Part shown: in pieces, positions 27,783-36,774 of the stretch | Layout: every line of letters begins with the position of its first letter | Position numbering within the stretch: the stretch's first letter is position 1 | Origin: Actinoallomurus iriomotensis | Lineage (GTDB): Bacteria; Actinomycetota; Actinomycetes; Streptosporangiales; Streptosporangiaceae | Assembly (NCBI RefSeq): GCF_030269445.1 | Contig: NZ_BSTJ01000019.1 | Span: forward strand, 1-64,000 | DNA: 64,000 nucleotides | Direction: 5' to 3' | Made by a program: the position numbers and the translations under genes | The notes under the pieces: generated by a model | What the model saw: only the letters and a program-made list of their open reading frames with translations | Database searches by the model: none | Told to the model about the DNA's origin: nothing

Positions 27783-27794
27783 CGGCATATGCCG
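27783..27794. promoter_or_regulatory. Palindrome in the divergent RidA/cupin promoter region
   Basis: The 12-bp perfect palindrome CGGCATATGCCG lies in an unusually AT-rich patch (27749-27794, including TTGACTTTATATGA) midway between the two divergent starts. It is a fair candidate for a repressor site, perhaps for the PaaX-type regulator upstream, but no consensus match can be claimed. Confidence 0.4.
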
Positions 27795-27891
27795 GGTGGC
27801 CGCCGGGACGACGATCGCGGCTCCCTGGGGCGAGGTGGTCCGCTGCGGCCTGAGCCGCGCCGGCCACATCCTCAACGACTAGGAGGCGCGC

Positions 27892-28386
27892 ATGCGGCCG
27901 TCCGAGGGAGACCTCAGTAACTTCCGCCTCGAAGGGGACAACTCGATGTACGCCACCGAGAGCGGTCTGGTCGTCCCCGTCGTCACGAGGGGAGGGCTGG
28001 AGTCCGAGCTGACCGGTCAGTCGGAGGGCGCCTCGCGGATCTCCGGCGTGAGTCCCCAGCACACGCCCGCGACCCGCATCTGGTTCGGCAAGGTCCACAA
28101 CGACCCGGGTTACCGCTCGGTCCCTCACCACCACGGCGAGGCCGAGACCGGCGGGTACGTCCTGTCGGGCCGGGCCCGCATCTACTTCGGCTCGAAGTAC
28201 GAGGACTACCTCGACATGGAGGAGGGGGACTGGGTCTTCGTCCCGCCCTTCATGCCGCACGTCGAGTGCAATCTGGACCGCAACCGTCCTCTCACCTGGA
28301 TGACCACGCGTACGCCCGACAACATCGTCGTCAACCTCGCCGACGTGGCGGACGAGGCGCTGATCGACTGGATCGAGCGGCCGTGA
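27892..28386 (+). CDS. Cupin domain protein of the aryl-CoA module
   Basis: A 164-residue single-cupin protein. The metal-binding motif 1 reads PHHHGEAETGGYVLSGRARIYFG (about residues 80-102) and motif 2 is GDWVFVPPFMPHVECN (about 112-127), giving His, His, Glu and His ligands. Small cupins in aromatic catabolism are often Fe(II) dioxygenases or isomerases, but I cannot assign the reaction. An AGGAGG site precedes the ATG. The stop overlaps the GTG of the thioesterase (GTGA), so it belongs to the same operon as the ligase and monooxygenase. Confidence 0.85.
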   Translation: MRPSEGDLSNFRLEGDNSMYATESGLVVPVVTRGGLESELTGQSEGASRISGVSPQHTPATRIWFGKVHNDPGYRSVPHHHGEAETGGYVLSGRARIYFGSKYEDYLDMEEGDWVFVPPFMPHVECNLDRNRPLTWMTTRTPDNIVVNLADVADEALIDWIERP

Positions 28387-29318
28387 CGGCCCCGGTCCGG
28401 CACGGCTCCGTGCCCACTTCCGCGGTGTTCACGGCCGCCGTGGCCCTGAACGAGGTCGAGCCGCGGCACTACGACGTGGCCTACACCGGGGTGACCCAAC
28501 CCTGCCCCTGGCCCAAGGCGTACGGCGGCGACCTGGTGGCCGCGGCCGCCGCCGCCGCGATGCGGACCGTTCCGGAGGGACCGGACGGCGGCAAGACGCT
28601 GCACTCCATGCACTCCTACTTCATGCGCCCGGTCGACATCGGAGCCGAGGTCCGTTACGAGGTGGAGTTGCTCCGGGACGGCCGCGGTTACGGCACGCGG
28701 CAGGTCCGTGCCTACCAGTCCGGCAAGCCGGTCTATGTGGCGCTCGCGTCCTTCGCCGCGGGTGAGCCCGGCGGGACCCTCGCCGTACGGCCCCCCGAGG
28801 TCCCCGATCCCGCGACGCTGCCCACCTCCGCCGAATACCTCGAGCGGCTCTCCGGCGGCACGATGACCGAGGAGTCGAAGGCGTACTGGAGCGGCGGACG
28901 CGGTTTCGACATGCGGCACGTGCCCGGACCCGTCTACCTGACCGTGGACGGGCAGCGGGCGCCGTACCAGTCCGTCTGGGTGAAGCCGTACGACGATCTG
29001 CGCCCGGTCGAGGGCCTGACCCGGACCCAGCGCGACCTGGCGGCCCTCTCCTACGTCTGCGACTACACCATCCTCGAACCGGTCCTGCGGGTGCTCGATC
29101 TGCCGTGGGCCAAGCCCGGCCTGGTCACCGCGAGCCTGGACCACGCGATGTGGTTCCACCGCGTCCCCGGCGAGGGCGTCCTCGACGACTGGCTGCTCTA
29201 CGCGCAGGAGGCCGGTGCCGCCGGCTCCGGGCGCGGCGTCGGCCACGGGCGTTTCTTCACCCGTGACGGGCAGCACCTGGCCACGGTCGTCCAGGAAGGC
29301 ATGATCCGTGCCTCCTGA
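28383..29318 (+). CDS. Acyl-CoA thioesterase, TesB-like double hotdog
   Basis: A 311-residue TesB/acyl-CoA thioesterase II-like protein. Half 1 shows YGGDLVAAAAAAAMRTVPEG and LHSMHSYFMRPVDIGAEVRYEVELLRDGRGYGTRQVRAYQ; half 2 shows AALSYVCDYTILEPVL, TASLDHAMWFHR and DDWLLYAQEAGAAGSGRGVGHGRFF. The Asp and Gln typical of TesB catalysis are conserved in recognisable places (DYTILEP, YAQEA). It hydrolyses a CoA thioester, here most likely an intermediate or dead-end aryl-CoA of the module. It starts at the GTG overlapping the cupin stop; its own end lies 40 nt before the ligase ATG. Confidence 0.88.
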   Translation: MTAPVRHGSVPTSAVFTAAVALNEVEPRHYDVAYTGVTQPCPWPKAYGGDLVAAAAAAAMRTVPEGPDGGKTLHSMHSYFMRPVDIGAEVRYEVELLRDGRGYGTRQVRAYQSGKPVYVALASFAAGEPGGTLAVRPPEVPDPATLPTSAEYLERLSGGTMTEESKAYWSGGRGFDMRHVPGPVYLTVDGQRAPYQSVWVKPYDDLRPVEGLTRTQRDLAALSYVCDYTILEPVLRVLDLPWAKPGLVTASLDHAMWFHRVPGEGVLDDWLLYAQEAGAAGSGRGVGHGRFFTRDGQHLATVVQEGMIRAS

Positions 29319-29358
29319 CGGTGCTCCTCCTACCTCTGCGACTGCGGGAGGGCCTCCG

Positions 29359-31032
29359 ATGCGGCTCTCACCCACGTTCCACACGGACACCTTCGCCCGC
29401 GATCACCTGCCGCCGTTGGAGCAGTGGCCGCGGCTGGAGTTCACGACCGACCTCCTGCGGTACCCGGACCGCCTCAACGCGGCCGGCGAGCTCATCGACG
29501 CCGCGGTCGCGGCCTTCGGCTCCGACCGGCCGGCGATCCGCACCGACGCGGGGGAGATGTGGACCTACGGTGACCTGCGGCGGCGCGCCAACCAGGTGGC
29601 CCAGGTGCTCGTCGAGGACCTCGGCCTCGTGTCCGGCAACCGGGTCCTCCTCCGGTCCCCCAACAATCCCTGGATGGTGGCCTGCTGGCTCGGTGTGCTG
29701 AAGGCCGGGGGCATCGCCGTCACGACGATGTCGGCGCTGCGTGCCCGCGACCTCGCCCCCGTGGTCACCAGGTCCCGGCCGGCGATCGCGCTGGTCGACC
29801 ATCGGTTCGTGGCGGATGTGGAGGCCGTACGCGGGTCCCACGCCCCCGGCCTGGCGGTGGTGCCGTTCGGCGGCTCCGGCGACGACGACCTGCTCGCTCG
29901 CTGCGCAGCCAAACCGGGGGTGTTCACCAACGTCCTCACCGCCGCCGACGACGTCGCCCTGTTCGGGCCCACCTCGGGCAGCACCGGCACCCCCAAGATC
30001 ACCGCCCACTTCCACCGTGACGTCCTGTCCATCGACGCCACATTCGGCCGGGGGATCCTCAGGCTCACCGCCGATGACGTGGTCGCCTGCACGGCCCCCA
30101 TCGGGTTCACCTTCGGCCTCGGCATGCTCGTGGTCTTCCCCCTCCGGGCGGGTGCCTGCGTGTTCCTCGTGGAGAGCGCGACACCGACCCGGCTCGCGGA
30201 CATCGTCGAGGAGCACGGGGTCACGGTGCTGGCCACCGCTCCGACGGCCTACCGGCAGATGCTGAGGGCGGGCAAGATCGACCAGCTGCGCGGGCTCCGC
30301 GTCGCGGTGAGCGCGGGCGAGCACATCCCCCAGGGTGTCTGGGAGGAGGTCGAGGCGGCCATCGGGCTCAGGATCGTCGACGGCATCGGCGCCACGGAAC
30401 TGCTGCACATCTTCATCTCCGCGGCCGGCGACGACATCCGCCCCGGCGCGACCGGGAAGCCGGTCCCCGGCTTCCGCGCGACGGTCCTCGGGCCGACCGG
30501 CGAGGAACTGTCTCCCGGTGTCGAGGGCAGGTTGGCCGTGATCGGTCCGGTCGGCTGCCGTTACCTGGACGACGACCGCCAGGCGGCGTACGTCGTCGAC
30601 GGCTGGAACGTCACCGGCGACACCTTCTACCGGGACGAGGACGGCTACTTCTACTACTGCTCGCGCACCGACGACATGATCGTCTCCTCGGGTTACAACA
30701 TCGGCGGCCCGGAGGTCGAGGCGGCCATCAACACCCACCCGGACGTGATGGAGTCCGCGGTCGTCGCCGAGCCCGACGCCGAGCGGGGATCGATCGTGTG
30801 CGCCTTCATCGTGCTGGCGGACGGCGCCGAAGGTGACGCGGCGAAGGCCAAGGAGATCCAGGACTACGTCAAGCAGCAACTGGCGCCGTACAAGTACCCA
30901 CGCGACATCCGCTTCCGCGCGTCCCTCCCGCGCAACCCCAGCGGAAAACTGCAGCACTTCGTCCTGCGGAGGCTCATCGAAGAGGAACAGGCGGGCGACA
31001 CCGCCGCCTGCGCCGGGAGGGGAGACCTTTGA
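29359..31032 (+). CDS. 2-aminobenzoate-CoA ligase-like acyl-CoA synthetase
   Basis: A 557-residue AMP-forming ligase of the ANL superfamily. The P-loop-like motif A3 is FGPTSGSTGTPKITAHFHRD (about residues 198-217), the A5 region is DGIGATELLHIF (near 337), the A7 hinge is DGWNVTGDTFYRDEDGYFYYCSRTDDMI (near 414), and the catalytic lysine lies in NPSGKLQHF near the C-terminus. The GATELLHIF stretch and the downstream monooxygenase fit the benzoate/2-aminobenzoate-CoA ligase group. The ATG at 29359 follows GGGAGGG at ideal spacing; the GTG at 29308 has no such site. The stop overlaps the TTG of the next gene. Confidence 0.87.
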   Translation: MRLSPTFHTDTFARDHLPPLEQWPRLEFTTDLLRYPDRLNAAGELIDAAVAAFGSDRPAIRTDAGEMWTYGDLRRRANQVAQVLVEDLGLVSGNRVLLRSPNNPWMVACWLGVLKAGGIAVTTMSALRARDLAPVVTRSRPAIALVDHRFVADVEAVRGSHAPGLAVVPFGGSGDDDLLARCAAKPGVFTNVLTAADDVALFGPTSGSTGTPKITAHFHRDVLSIDATFGRGILRLTADDVVACTAPIGFTFGLGMLVVFPLRAGACVFLVESATPTRLADIVEEHGVTVLATAPTAYRQMLRAGKIDQLRGLRVAVSAGEHIPQGVWEEVEAAIGLRIVDGIGATELLHIFISAAGDDIRPGATGKPVPGFRATVLGPTGEELSPGVEGRLAVIGPVGCRYLDDDRQAAYVVDGWNVTGDTFYRDEDGYFYYCSRTDDMIVSSGYNIGGPEVEAAINTHPDVMESAVVAEPDAERGSIVCAFIVLADGAEGDAAKAKEIQDYVKQQLAPYKYPRDIRFRASLPRNPSGKLQHFVLRRLIEEEQAGDTAACAGRGDL

Positions 31033-33407
31033 AGATCGCGATCGCGGGCGGCGGCCCCGGTGGTCTCTACTTCGCCGCCCTGATGAAGCAGCTGGACCCG
31101 AGCCACGAGGTCACCGTCTGGGAACGCAACGCCCCCGACGACACCTTCGGCTTCGGCGTCGTCTTCTCCGACGAGACGCTGGGAGGCATCGAGAACGCCG
31201 ACACGGTCATCTACCACCAGATCGCCCGCCGCTTCGCCCGCTGGACCGACATCGACATCGAGTTCAACGGCCACGCCTTCACGGTCGGCGGGCAGGGCTT
31301 CGCGGCCATGAGCCGCAAGGAGCTCCTGCACCTGCTGCAGCGGCGCGCCGCGGAGCTGGGCGTGACCGTCCACTACGAGACCGAGGCTCCCGACGCCGAC
31401 GGGCTGCGCGCGTCCTACGACCTCGTCGTGGCGTCCGACGGCGTCAACTCCGGCATCCGGACCAAGTACGCGGACTCCTTCGCGCCCTCGCTCGACCACC
31501 GCCGGAACAAGTACATCTGGCTGGGTACGGACCTGGTGTTCGAGGCCTTCCAGTTCTTCGTCAAGCAGACGGAGTGGGGCACCATGCAGATCCATGGGTA
31601 CCCCTACTCCGCGAGCGGATCGACCTTCATCGTCGAGATGCACGAGGACGTCTGGCGCCGCGCGGGATTCGACGCCACCGAGGGCGAACCGTTCCCGCCC
31701 GGAGCATCCGACGAGTACGCGGTCGAGAAGATCAAGACGATCTTCGCCGGCGAACTCGCCGGCCACGAGGTGCTCACGAACAACTCCAAATGGCTCAGCT
31801 TCACGACCGTCCGCAACCGGCGCTGGCACGAGGGCAACGTCGTTCTCCTCGGGGACGCCGCCCACAGCGCGCACTTCTCCATCGGGTCGGGTACGAAGCT
31901 CGCGATGGAGGACGCCCTGGCGCTGGCGGCGTGCCTGCACGAGCATCCGTCGCTCGGCGAGGCGCTCGATGCCTACGAGGCCGAGCGGAAGCCGGTGGTG
32001 GAGTCGACCCAGCGCGCGGCGCAGGCCTCACTGGAGTGGTTCGAGAACATCGGCATGTACGCCGGGCAGGACCCCGTCCAGTTCTGCTTCAATCTGCTGA
32101 CCCGCTCCCGGCGCATCACCTTCGAGAACCTCAAGGATCGCGACCCGGAGTTCGCGCGCCGCGTCGAGTCGGCGTTCGCCGAGGCGGCCGGGGCCGACCA
32201 GGCCGCTCCCGCGATGTTCCAGCCGGTCGACATCGGGCCCCTGCGGTTGAAGAACCGGGTCATCGTGTCGCCGATGGACATGTACTCGGCGGAGGAGGGC
32301 GTGCCCGGCGACTTCCACTTGGTGCATCTGGGCTCCAAGGCACTCGGCGGCGCCGGACTCGTCATGACCGAGATGGTCTGCGTCTCCCCGGAAGGCAGGA
32401 TCACCCCCGGCTGCACCGGTCTGTGGAACGACGAGCAGCGTGACGCCTACCGTCGCGTGACCGACTTCGTGCACTCGCGGACGACGGGGAAGATCGGCGT
32501 CCAACTCGGCCACTCGGGGCGCAAGGGCTCCACCAGGCTGATGTGGGAGGGCATCGACCAGCCCCTCACCGAGGACAACTGGGAGGTCATCGCCCCGTCC
32601 GCCCTCTCCTACGGAGAGGGCTGCCACCTGCCCCGCATGGCCGGCCGCGACGACCTGGACAAGATCGTGGCCGACTTCGTCGCCGCCGCGGACCGCGCCG
32701 TCGCCGCCGGCTTCGACCTCATCGAGGTCCACGCCGCACACGGCTACCTCCTGTCCTCCTTCCTCTCGCCGGTGGCCAACCGGCGCACCGACGAGTACGG
32801 CGGTTCGCCGGCCAACCGGCTGCGGTTTCCCCTGGAGGTCTTCGACGCCGTCCGCGCGGCCGTCCCCGAGCGGATCCCGGTGACGGTCCGGATCTCGGCG
32901 ACCGACTGGGTGCCCGACGGCAACACCGAGCAGGACGCCGTCGAGATCGCCCGAGCCTTCGTCGAGCACGGAGCCGCGGCCATCGACGTGTCATCGGGAC
33001 AGGTGACGAAGGAGGAGAAGCCGGCGTTCGGCCGCTCCTACCAGACCCCGTTCGCCGACCGGATCCGCCAGCTCGTCGCCGCGCCGGCGGGTGTCAAGGT
33101 CATCGCCGTGGGCGCCATCTCCTCCTACGACGACGTGAACTCCATCCTGCTCGCCGGGCGGGCGGACCTGTGCGCCCTGGGCCGGACCCACCTCTATGAC
33201 CCCCAGTGGACGCTGCACGCCGCGGCGGAACAGGAGTACCGGGGCGAGGGCGCGGAGTGGCCGATCCAATTCCGTGCCGGCGACCGCAAGCCCCCGGCCT
33301 CGCGCACCGACAAGATCCCGCCGCGCCTCGCGCTCCTGCGACAGCAGGCGGGCCGGCCGGTTCACCTCCGATGGACTCCACATCGTGACCACGCTCCGGC
33401 GCCGTGA
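31029..33407 (+). CDS. Fused aryl-CoA monooxygenase / old-yellow-enzyme reductase (2-aminobenzoyl-CoA monooxygenase/reductase type)
   Basis: A 792-residue two-domain flavoenzyme. Residues 1-390 are a PHBH-type FAD monooxygenase: IAGGGPGGLYFAAL at the FAD site, then VVASDGVNSGIRTKY and VVLLGDAAHSAHFSIGSGTKLAMEDALALA. Residues from 396 on are an OYE-type NADH:flavin oxidoreductase (FQPVDIGPLRLKNRVIVSPM, GVQLGHSGRKGS, VHAAHGYLLSSFLSPVANRRTDEYGGS). This exact fusion is known from 2-aminobenzoyl-CoA monooxygenase/reductase, which hydroxylates and then reduces the ring; databases often call it bifunctional salicylyl-CoA 5-hydroxylase. The TTG start (GGAG four bases before) overlaps the ligase stop. 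The substrate could also be salicylyl-CoA. Confidence 0.9.
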   Translation: MKIAIAGGGPGGLYFAALMKQLDPSHEVTVWERNAPDDTFGFGVVFSDETLGGIENADTVIYHQIARRFARWTDIDIEFNGHAFTVGGQGFAAMSRKELLHLLQRRAAELGVTVHYETEAPDADGLRASYDLVVASDGVNSGIRTKYADSFAPSLDHRRNKYIWLGTDLVFEAFQFFVKQTEWGTMQIHGYPYSASGSTFIVEMHEDVWRRAGFDATEGEPFPPGASDEYAVEKIKTIFAGELAGHEVLTNNSKWLSFTTVRNRRWHEGNVVLLGDAAHSAHFSIGSGTKLAMEDALALAACLHEHPSLGEALDAYEAERKPVVESTQRAAQASLEWFENIGMYAGQDPVQFCFNLLTRSRRITFENLKDRDPEFARRVESAFAEAAGADQAAPAMFQPVDIGPLRLKNRVIVSPMDMYSAEEGVPGDFHLVHLGSKALGGAGLVMTEMVCVSPEGRITPGCTGLWNDEQRDAYRRVTDFVHSRTTGKIGVQLGHSGRKGSTRLMWEGIDQPLTEDNWEVIAPSALSYGEGCHLPRMAGRDDLDKIVADFVAAADRAVAAGFDLIEVHAAHGYLLSSFLSPVANRRTDEYGGSPANRLRFPLEVFDAVRAAVPERIPVTVRISATDWVPDGNTEQDAVEIARAFVEHGAAAIDVSSGQVTKEEKPAFGRSYQTPFADRIRQLVAAPAGVKVIAVGAISSYDDVNSILLAGRADLCALGRTHLYDPQWTLHAAAEQEYRGEGAEWPIQFRAGDRKPPASRTDKIPPRLALLRQQAGRPVHLRWTPHRDHAPAP

Positions 33408-33772
33408 CCCGGCGGACGTCCCGTACACCCCGCCCGGGGATCGGTTCTGAACCTTCCTCACCGTGAGGGTCGTCGTCTATCACGCTCCCTTCACCGCCGC
33501 TGCATGGCGGCCCGGCGGCCGGTGGTGGCGAAGGCCGCCCTCGCGGCGTGCATCCGGGCGGCCGGGCCCGCCGGCGGCTCGTCCGATCCGAGGGGGCTCG
33601 GGGCCACGCAGCCGGGACAGTCCGGTGACGCCGAAGACGAACGGCGGTTTCACGGCGTGAGTGCCGTCGAACTCGAGAAGAGCATCCCGCCCGCCGTCAT
33701 GCGTCATCCGCCGGACTCCATGAGATCGGCTATGGCGGTGCGCTTGTCAGTGGCGGGTGGTAGGCCGAGGGG
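33408..33772. other. Intergenic stretch without a recognised gene
   Basis: Following the monooxygenase stop, 365 nt hold only short open frames with no family resemblance and no good ribosome-binding sites. I see no tRNA, repeat or clear terminator here. Confidence 0.5.
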
Positions 33773-34309
33773 ATGAGATGGTCGGAGATGACAGCCAGCC
33801 AGCCCGCCCTCGGCGCGGTCGCCCACGACGAACTGATCAGACCGGGCGCGCTGCTGGTGGGCACGACCCGTCGTGACGGCACGCCGCGCATCAGCGGCGC
33901 CGAGCCACTGGTCATGGACGGCGACCTGTGGCTGTCGATGATGTCGGCCTCCACCAAGGCCCGCGACCTGCACCGCGACCGGCGGATCCTGCTCCACAGC
34001 ATCATCACCGGCCCAGAGCCCGCACCCGAGCTCAAATTGCGCGGAAGCGTACGGGAGGAGACGAGCCCGCCGACGCTGCGGAGGTACGCCGATGCCGTGG
34101 CGTCCCGGCTCGGCTGGCAACCGGTCGTCGGCCGGTTCACCCTGTTCTCCGTCGACATCGACGAGATCACCTACATCGCCTACGACCCCGAAACGAGCGG
34201 CCAGCACGTCGCCCGCTGGCCCGCCGGCGAGGAGTACCTGCGCCCCGCCACCACTCCCACCAGCCTCGGCCCGCCACGACCGGTCAACCGGATCCTCACC
34301 GCCGACTGA
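33773..34309 (+). CDS. Pyridoxamine 5'-phosphate oxidase-like flavin protein
   Basis: A 178-residue soluble protein with a PNPOx-like split beta-barrel: RPGALLVGTTRRDGTPRISGAEPLVMDGDLWLSMM (residues about 22-57), STKARDLHRDRRILLHSII and the end FTLFSVDIDEITYIAYDPETSGQHVARW. Members bind FMN, F420 or heme; which one applies is not visible. The start is uncertain between the ATG at 33773 and the ATG at 33788 (MTASQPALG), both near purine-rich sequence. No functional link to its neighbours is apparent. Confidence 0.85.
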   Translation: MRWSEMTASQPALGAVAHDELIRPGALLVGTTRRDGTPRISGAEPLVMDGDLWLSMMSASTKARDLHRDRRILLHSIITGPEPAPELKLRGSVREETSPPTLRRYADAVASRLGWQPVVGRFTLFSVDIDEITYIAYDPETSGQHVARWPAGEEYLRPATTPTSLGPPRPVNRILTAD

Positions 34310-34664
34310 CCACGCCCGAAGTCGCCGTTCCGGTCGGCTCGCCGACGCTGTACCTGGACCCGCAGGCGGAATTCTTCAGGAGAGCGCATCGCCGTCTTAC
34401 CGCCCGCGGCCGACGCGAGAAACGCAATGCATGACCGGCGACACCGCGGCCGACGGCGACGGCCGGTCCCGGCAGGCGGCGCTGGGCACCGGTCCGGTGG
34501 GCGGCTGCGACGAGGCCAGGGCGACCTACCGGGGCGGTGACCAGAGCACAGGTGGACGCCTTCGCCTCCGCGGCATAGCGGACCGCCCGGCAGAAGCTGG
34601 GCTGACAGCTGGTGAGGGGCCCCGTATGGCCCAGCGGGGCCTCCTCACCACGTCGGGCGTCCGG
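34310..34664. other. Intergenic stretch without a recognised gene
   Basis: Between the flavin protein and the 3' end of the GH16 gene, 355 nt contain no coding stretch I can support. Frames open here have atypical composition and no family match. Confidence 0.5.
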
Positions 34665-35474
34665 TCAGGAGCTGCGGAACACCTTCACCGAGTCCACCAG
34701 CATCTGCGCGGAGTCCACGTCCGAGGGCGGCGCGTCGTGGTAGTGCCCGTCCGCGACGGCCAGGTCGACGATCAGGTACGCCCCGTCGCTGTCGAAGCCG
34801 CGCCCGTCGGAGTGGAGGAGCTTGCCGTCGTAGTACCAGTCCACGCTGGAAGCGCCGAGGTAGGCGCCGATGTAGTGCCAGCCCGCCGACACGTCGGAGC
34901 CGGTCTGGTGGTAGTCGGCGGCGCCGCCTCCGGTGTGGTTGGTCAGCTCCAGGATCCGCGGGTTGTCGGGGTGGTACTCGAAGACGTCCACCTCGTTGCC
35001 GCCCGCGTTCCAGGTCCAGAACGCCGGCCACATGCCGATCCGCCCGGGAAGCCTGGTGCGGATCTGGATGTAGTCGCCCTTCTTCACGAAGGCGCCTCCG
35101 GAGGGATCATGACCGCAGGAGTCGCCGGTCGCGACCAGCCCCGACGTCCAGCCGTACGACGTGCCGCCCGGCGAGGTGTGCGCCTGCCGCCGTGCCGTGA
35201 TCGTCAGCCGGCCGTTCGCCACGGACAGGTTCCCCGGCAGGTTGTACTCCAGCTTGTGGTCGGGTTTGTTCCCCCGGCAGGCGTCGGAGTACGACGCGCT
35301 CCAGGTGGTCCACTTCGACCCGTCCAGCGTGGAGCCGTCGAACTCGTCCTGCCAGGTGGCCGACCAGTGCCCCGGAGGCAGCGGATCGGTGGCCCGTGCC
35401 GGTCGCGGAGCGGCCGCCAGGGTCGTGCCCACCAGGGCGACGACACAGCCGGCGGCACGGAGGGTTCGCCGCAT
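34665..35474 (-). CDS. Secreted GH16 family beta-glucanase-like hydrolase
   Basis: A 269-residue exported protein: Sec signal (cleavage near ARAT, residue 29), then a single GH16 jelly roll. WSATWQDEFDGSTLDGSKW opens the domain, GMWPAFWTWNAGGNEVDVFEYH carries the catalytic signature ExDxxE as E161-V-D163-V-F-E166 (nucleophile E161, acid/base E166), and HYIGAYLGASSVDWYYDG forms a late strand. The family cuts beta-1,3 or beta-1,3/1,4 glucans, agar and related polymers; the exact substrate is not readable. AAAGGA lies seven bases before the ATG. Six cysteine-free strands suggest a compact single-domain enzyme without a binding module. Confidence 0.9.
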   Translation of the reverse strand: MRRTLRAAGCVVALVGTTLAAAPRPARATDPLPPGHWSATWQDEFDGSTLDGSKWTTWSASYSDACRGNKPDHKLEYNLPGNLSVANGRLTITARRQAHTSPGGTSYGWTSGLVATGDSCGHDPSGGAFVKKGDYIQIRTRLPGRIGMWPAFWTWNAGGNEVDVFEYHPDNPRILELTNHTGGGAADYHQTGSDVSAGWHYIGAYLGASSVDWYYDGKLLHSDGRGFDSDGAYLIVDLAVADGHYHDAPPSDVDSAQMLVDSVKVFRSS

Positions 35475-35808
35475 TCGGTGGTCCTTTCACGTGAGTAGGA
35501 CCCGCTCCCCGATGTCCCGTCGGCGTCCATGATCGCAGCCCGCCGTGGTCCCGTGACTACTTTCTGCGATTTTCTCCGGTTCGTACGGCGGTCATGGTGC
35601 CGGTCCCTGGAACCACGACAGGGCCGACCGCGCCGTGGGCGCGATCGGAGCACGGCGACGACCGGGCCACCGGTCAGGAGCGGTCGGCCGTCCGGATCGT
35701 TCTGCCGGGCACCGACCAGGCGCTCTACGATCATGGACGAAGCGTCCGGCGTGCCGCCATCGCCTGGCCGCCGCGACCGGGCCGCCCAGATCGTTGGAAG
35801 GTGTTGTC
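35475..35808. other. Divergent promoter region between GH16 and the DUF1963-like gene
   Basis: A 334-nt space between two outward-pointing genes. It must hold both promoters, but I cannot pin any -35/-10 pair with confidence, and no further gene is seen. Confidence 0.45.
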
Positions 35809-36774
35809 TTGCCCGTATCCGCTGAGTCCCTGATCGCCGAGGTGCCCGCCTTCGCGCCGTACGCCCGCTCGGCGTCGCTGCTGAGACCGGCCGCGGGTAC
35901 GCCCGGTGTCCAGGACGGCTCGGTCGGTGGGCCACTGCTGTGGCCGCGGGACGAACCGTGGCCGCTCTGCCGGACGCCCCACATGATGGTGGTGCGGGAG
36001 AAGCTCACCGACGAGGAACGCGAGACCTGGCAGCGCATCGACCGTGACATGAAGGAGCGGCATCGCCGGAACCCGCACCGGGCGTACGAGATCACCGAGG
36101 AAGAGGCCCGGGCCATGGATCGCATCATGGCCGGCGCGGGAGCGCTCGACACCGTCGCGTGGGAGAGAGCACGCGGGGTGCGGGACACGTCCGGACCGGC
36201 GGTCCCGATGGTGCCGGTCCTTCAGCTGTACGCCCGCGACGCACCCGGCGACCACTGGCCGGCCGGGATGGACGTCCTGCAGGTGCTGTGGTGCCCCAAC
36301 GACCACAGCGAACCTCCCGGCCAGCCCGGCTACTACGGCCCGACGGTCGAAGTGCGCCACCGCTCGTCGTCCGCCGTCACGACGACGCTGAACCCGCCCA
36401 AGCCGGACCGCGCCGACGACTGCTACCTCCCGAGGCCCTGCACGCTCGACCCGGTGCGGATCACCGACCTGCCGGCCGTGGACGAACTACCGGCGAACCT
36501 GTACGACGAGGGCTGCCGCTGGGCGGAGAAACACGGCGTCGAGTACGACCGCGGGCTGGCGTGTCGCGGCGGCTGGAAGATCGGAGGCTGGCCGAGCTGG
36601 CACCTCACGGACCTGATCCCCATCGACTGCTCCTGCGGCACCCGCATGCGGTTGTTCCTGACCATGGAGAGCAGCAACGACGGCCCGGACATCGACGTCG
36701 GCCGCTTCGGCGAACTCCGCATCTTCACCTGCCCGGCGGATCCGACACATCCCATCAGGCTGAACATCCAGTAG
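35809..36774 (+). CDS. DUF1963-like protein of unknown function
   Basis: A 321-residue soluble protein resembling the YwqG/DUF1963 group: GGPLLWPRDEPWPLC near residue 37, VPMVPVLQLYARDAP near 133, DVLQVLWCPNDH near 152, the late GGWKIGGWPSWHLTDLIPIDCSCGTRMRLFLTM (about 244-276) and a C-terminal IFTCPADPTHPIRL. The Cys pair CSC plus the terminal Cys may bind a metal (inference). The start is the TTG at 35809, with GGAAGG seven bases upstream; the longer frame further 5' lacks a site. The family has no established activity. Confidence 0.8.
   Translation: MPVSAESLIAEVPAFAPYARSASLLRPAAGTPGVQDGSVGGPLLWPRDEPWPLCRTPHMMVVREKLTDEERETWQRIDRDMKERHRRNPHRAYEITEEEARAMDRIMAGAGALDTVAWERARGVRDTSGPAVPMVPVLQLYARDAPGDHWPAGMDVLQVLWCPNDHSEPPGQPGYYGPTVEVRHRSSSAVTTTLNPPKPDRADDCYLPRPCTLDPVRITDLPAVDELPANLYDEGCRWAEKHGVEYDRGLACRGGWKIGGWPSWHLTDLIPIDCSCGTRMRLFLTMESSNDGPDIDVGRFGELRIFTCPADPTHPIRLNIQ

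Noticed and set aside
27796-27882. 28-residue frame ending just before the cupin ribosome-binding site (VAAGTTIAAPWGEVVRCG...)
   Set aside because: Reads like coding sequence and ends at TAG next to AGGAGG, but has no ribosome-binding site of its own and no recognisable family; too weak to list.
31029-33407. Reading the 792-residue flavoenzyme as two separate genes or a simple salicylyl-CoA 5-hydroxylase
   Set aside because: The frame is continuous through the linker at about residue 390 and the C-terminal half is a complete OYE barrel, so the fused monooxygenase/reductase is the better description.
33463-33776. Open frames between the monooxygenase and the PNPOx-like gene
   Set aside because: No start signals, skewed composition, mutually overlapping; treated as intergenic.
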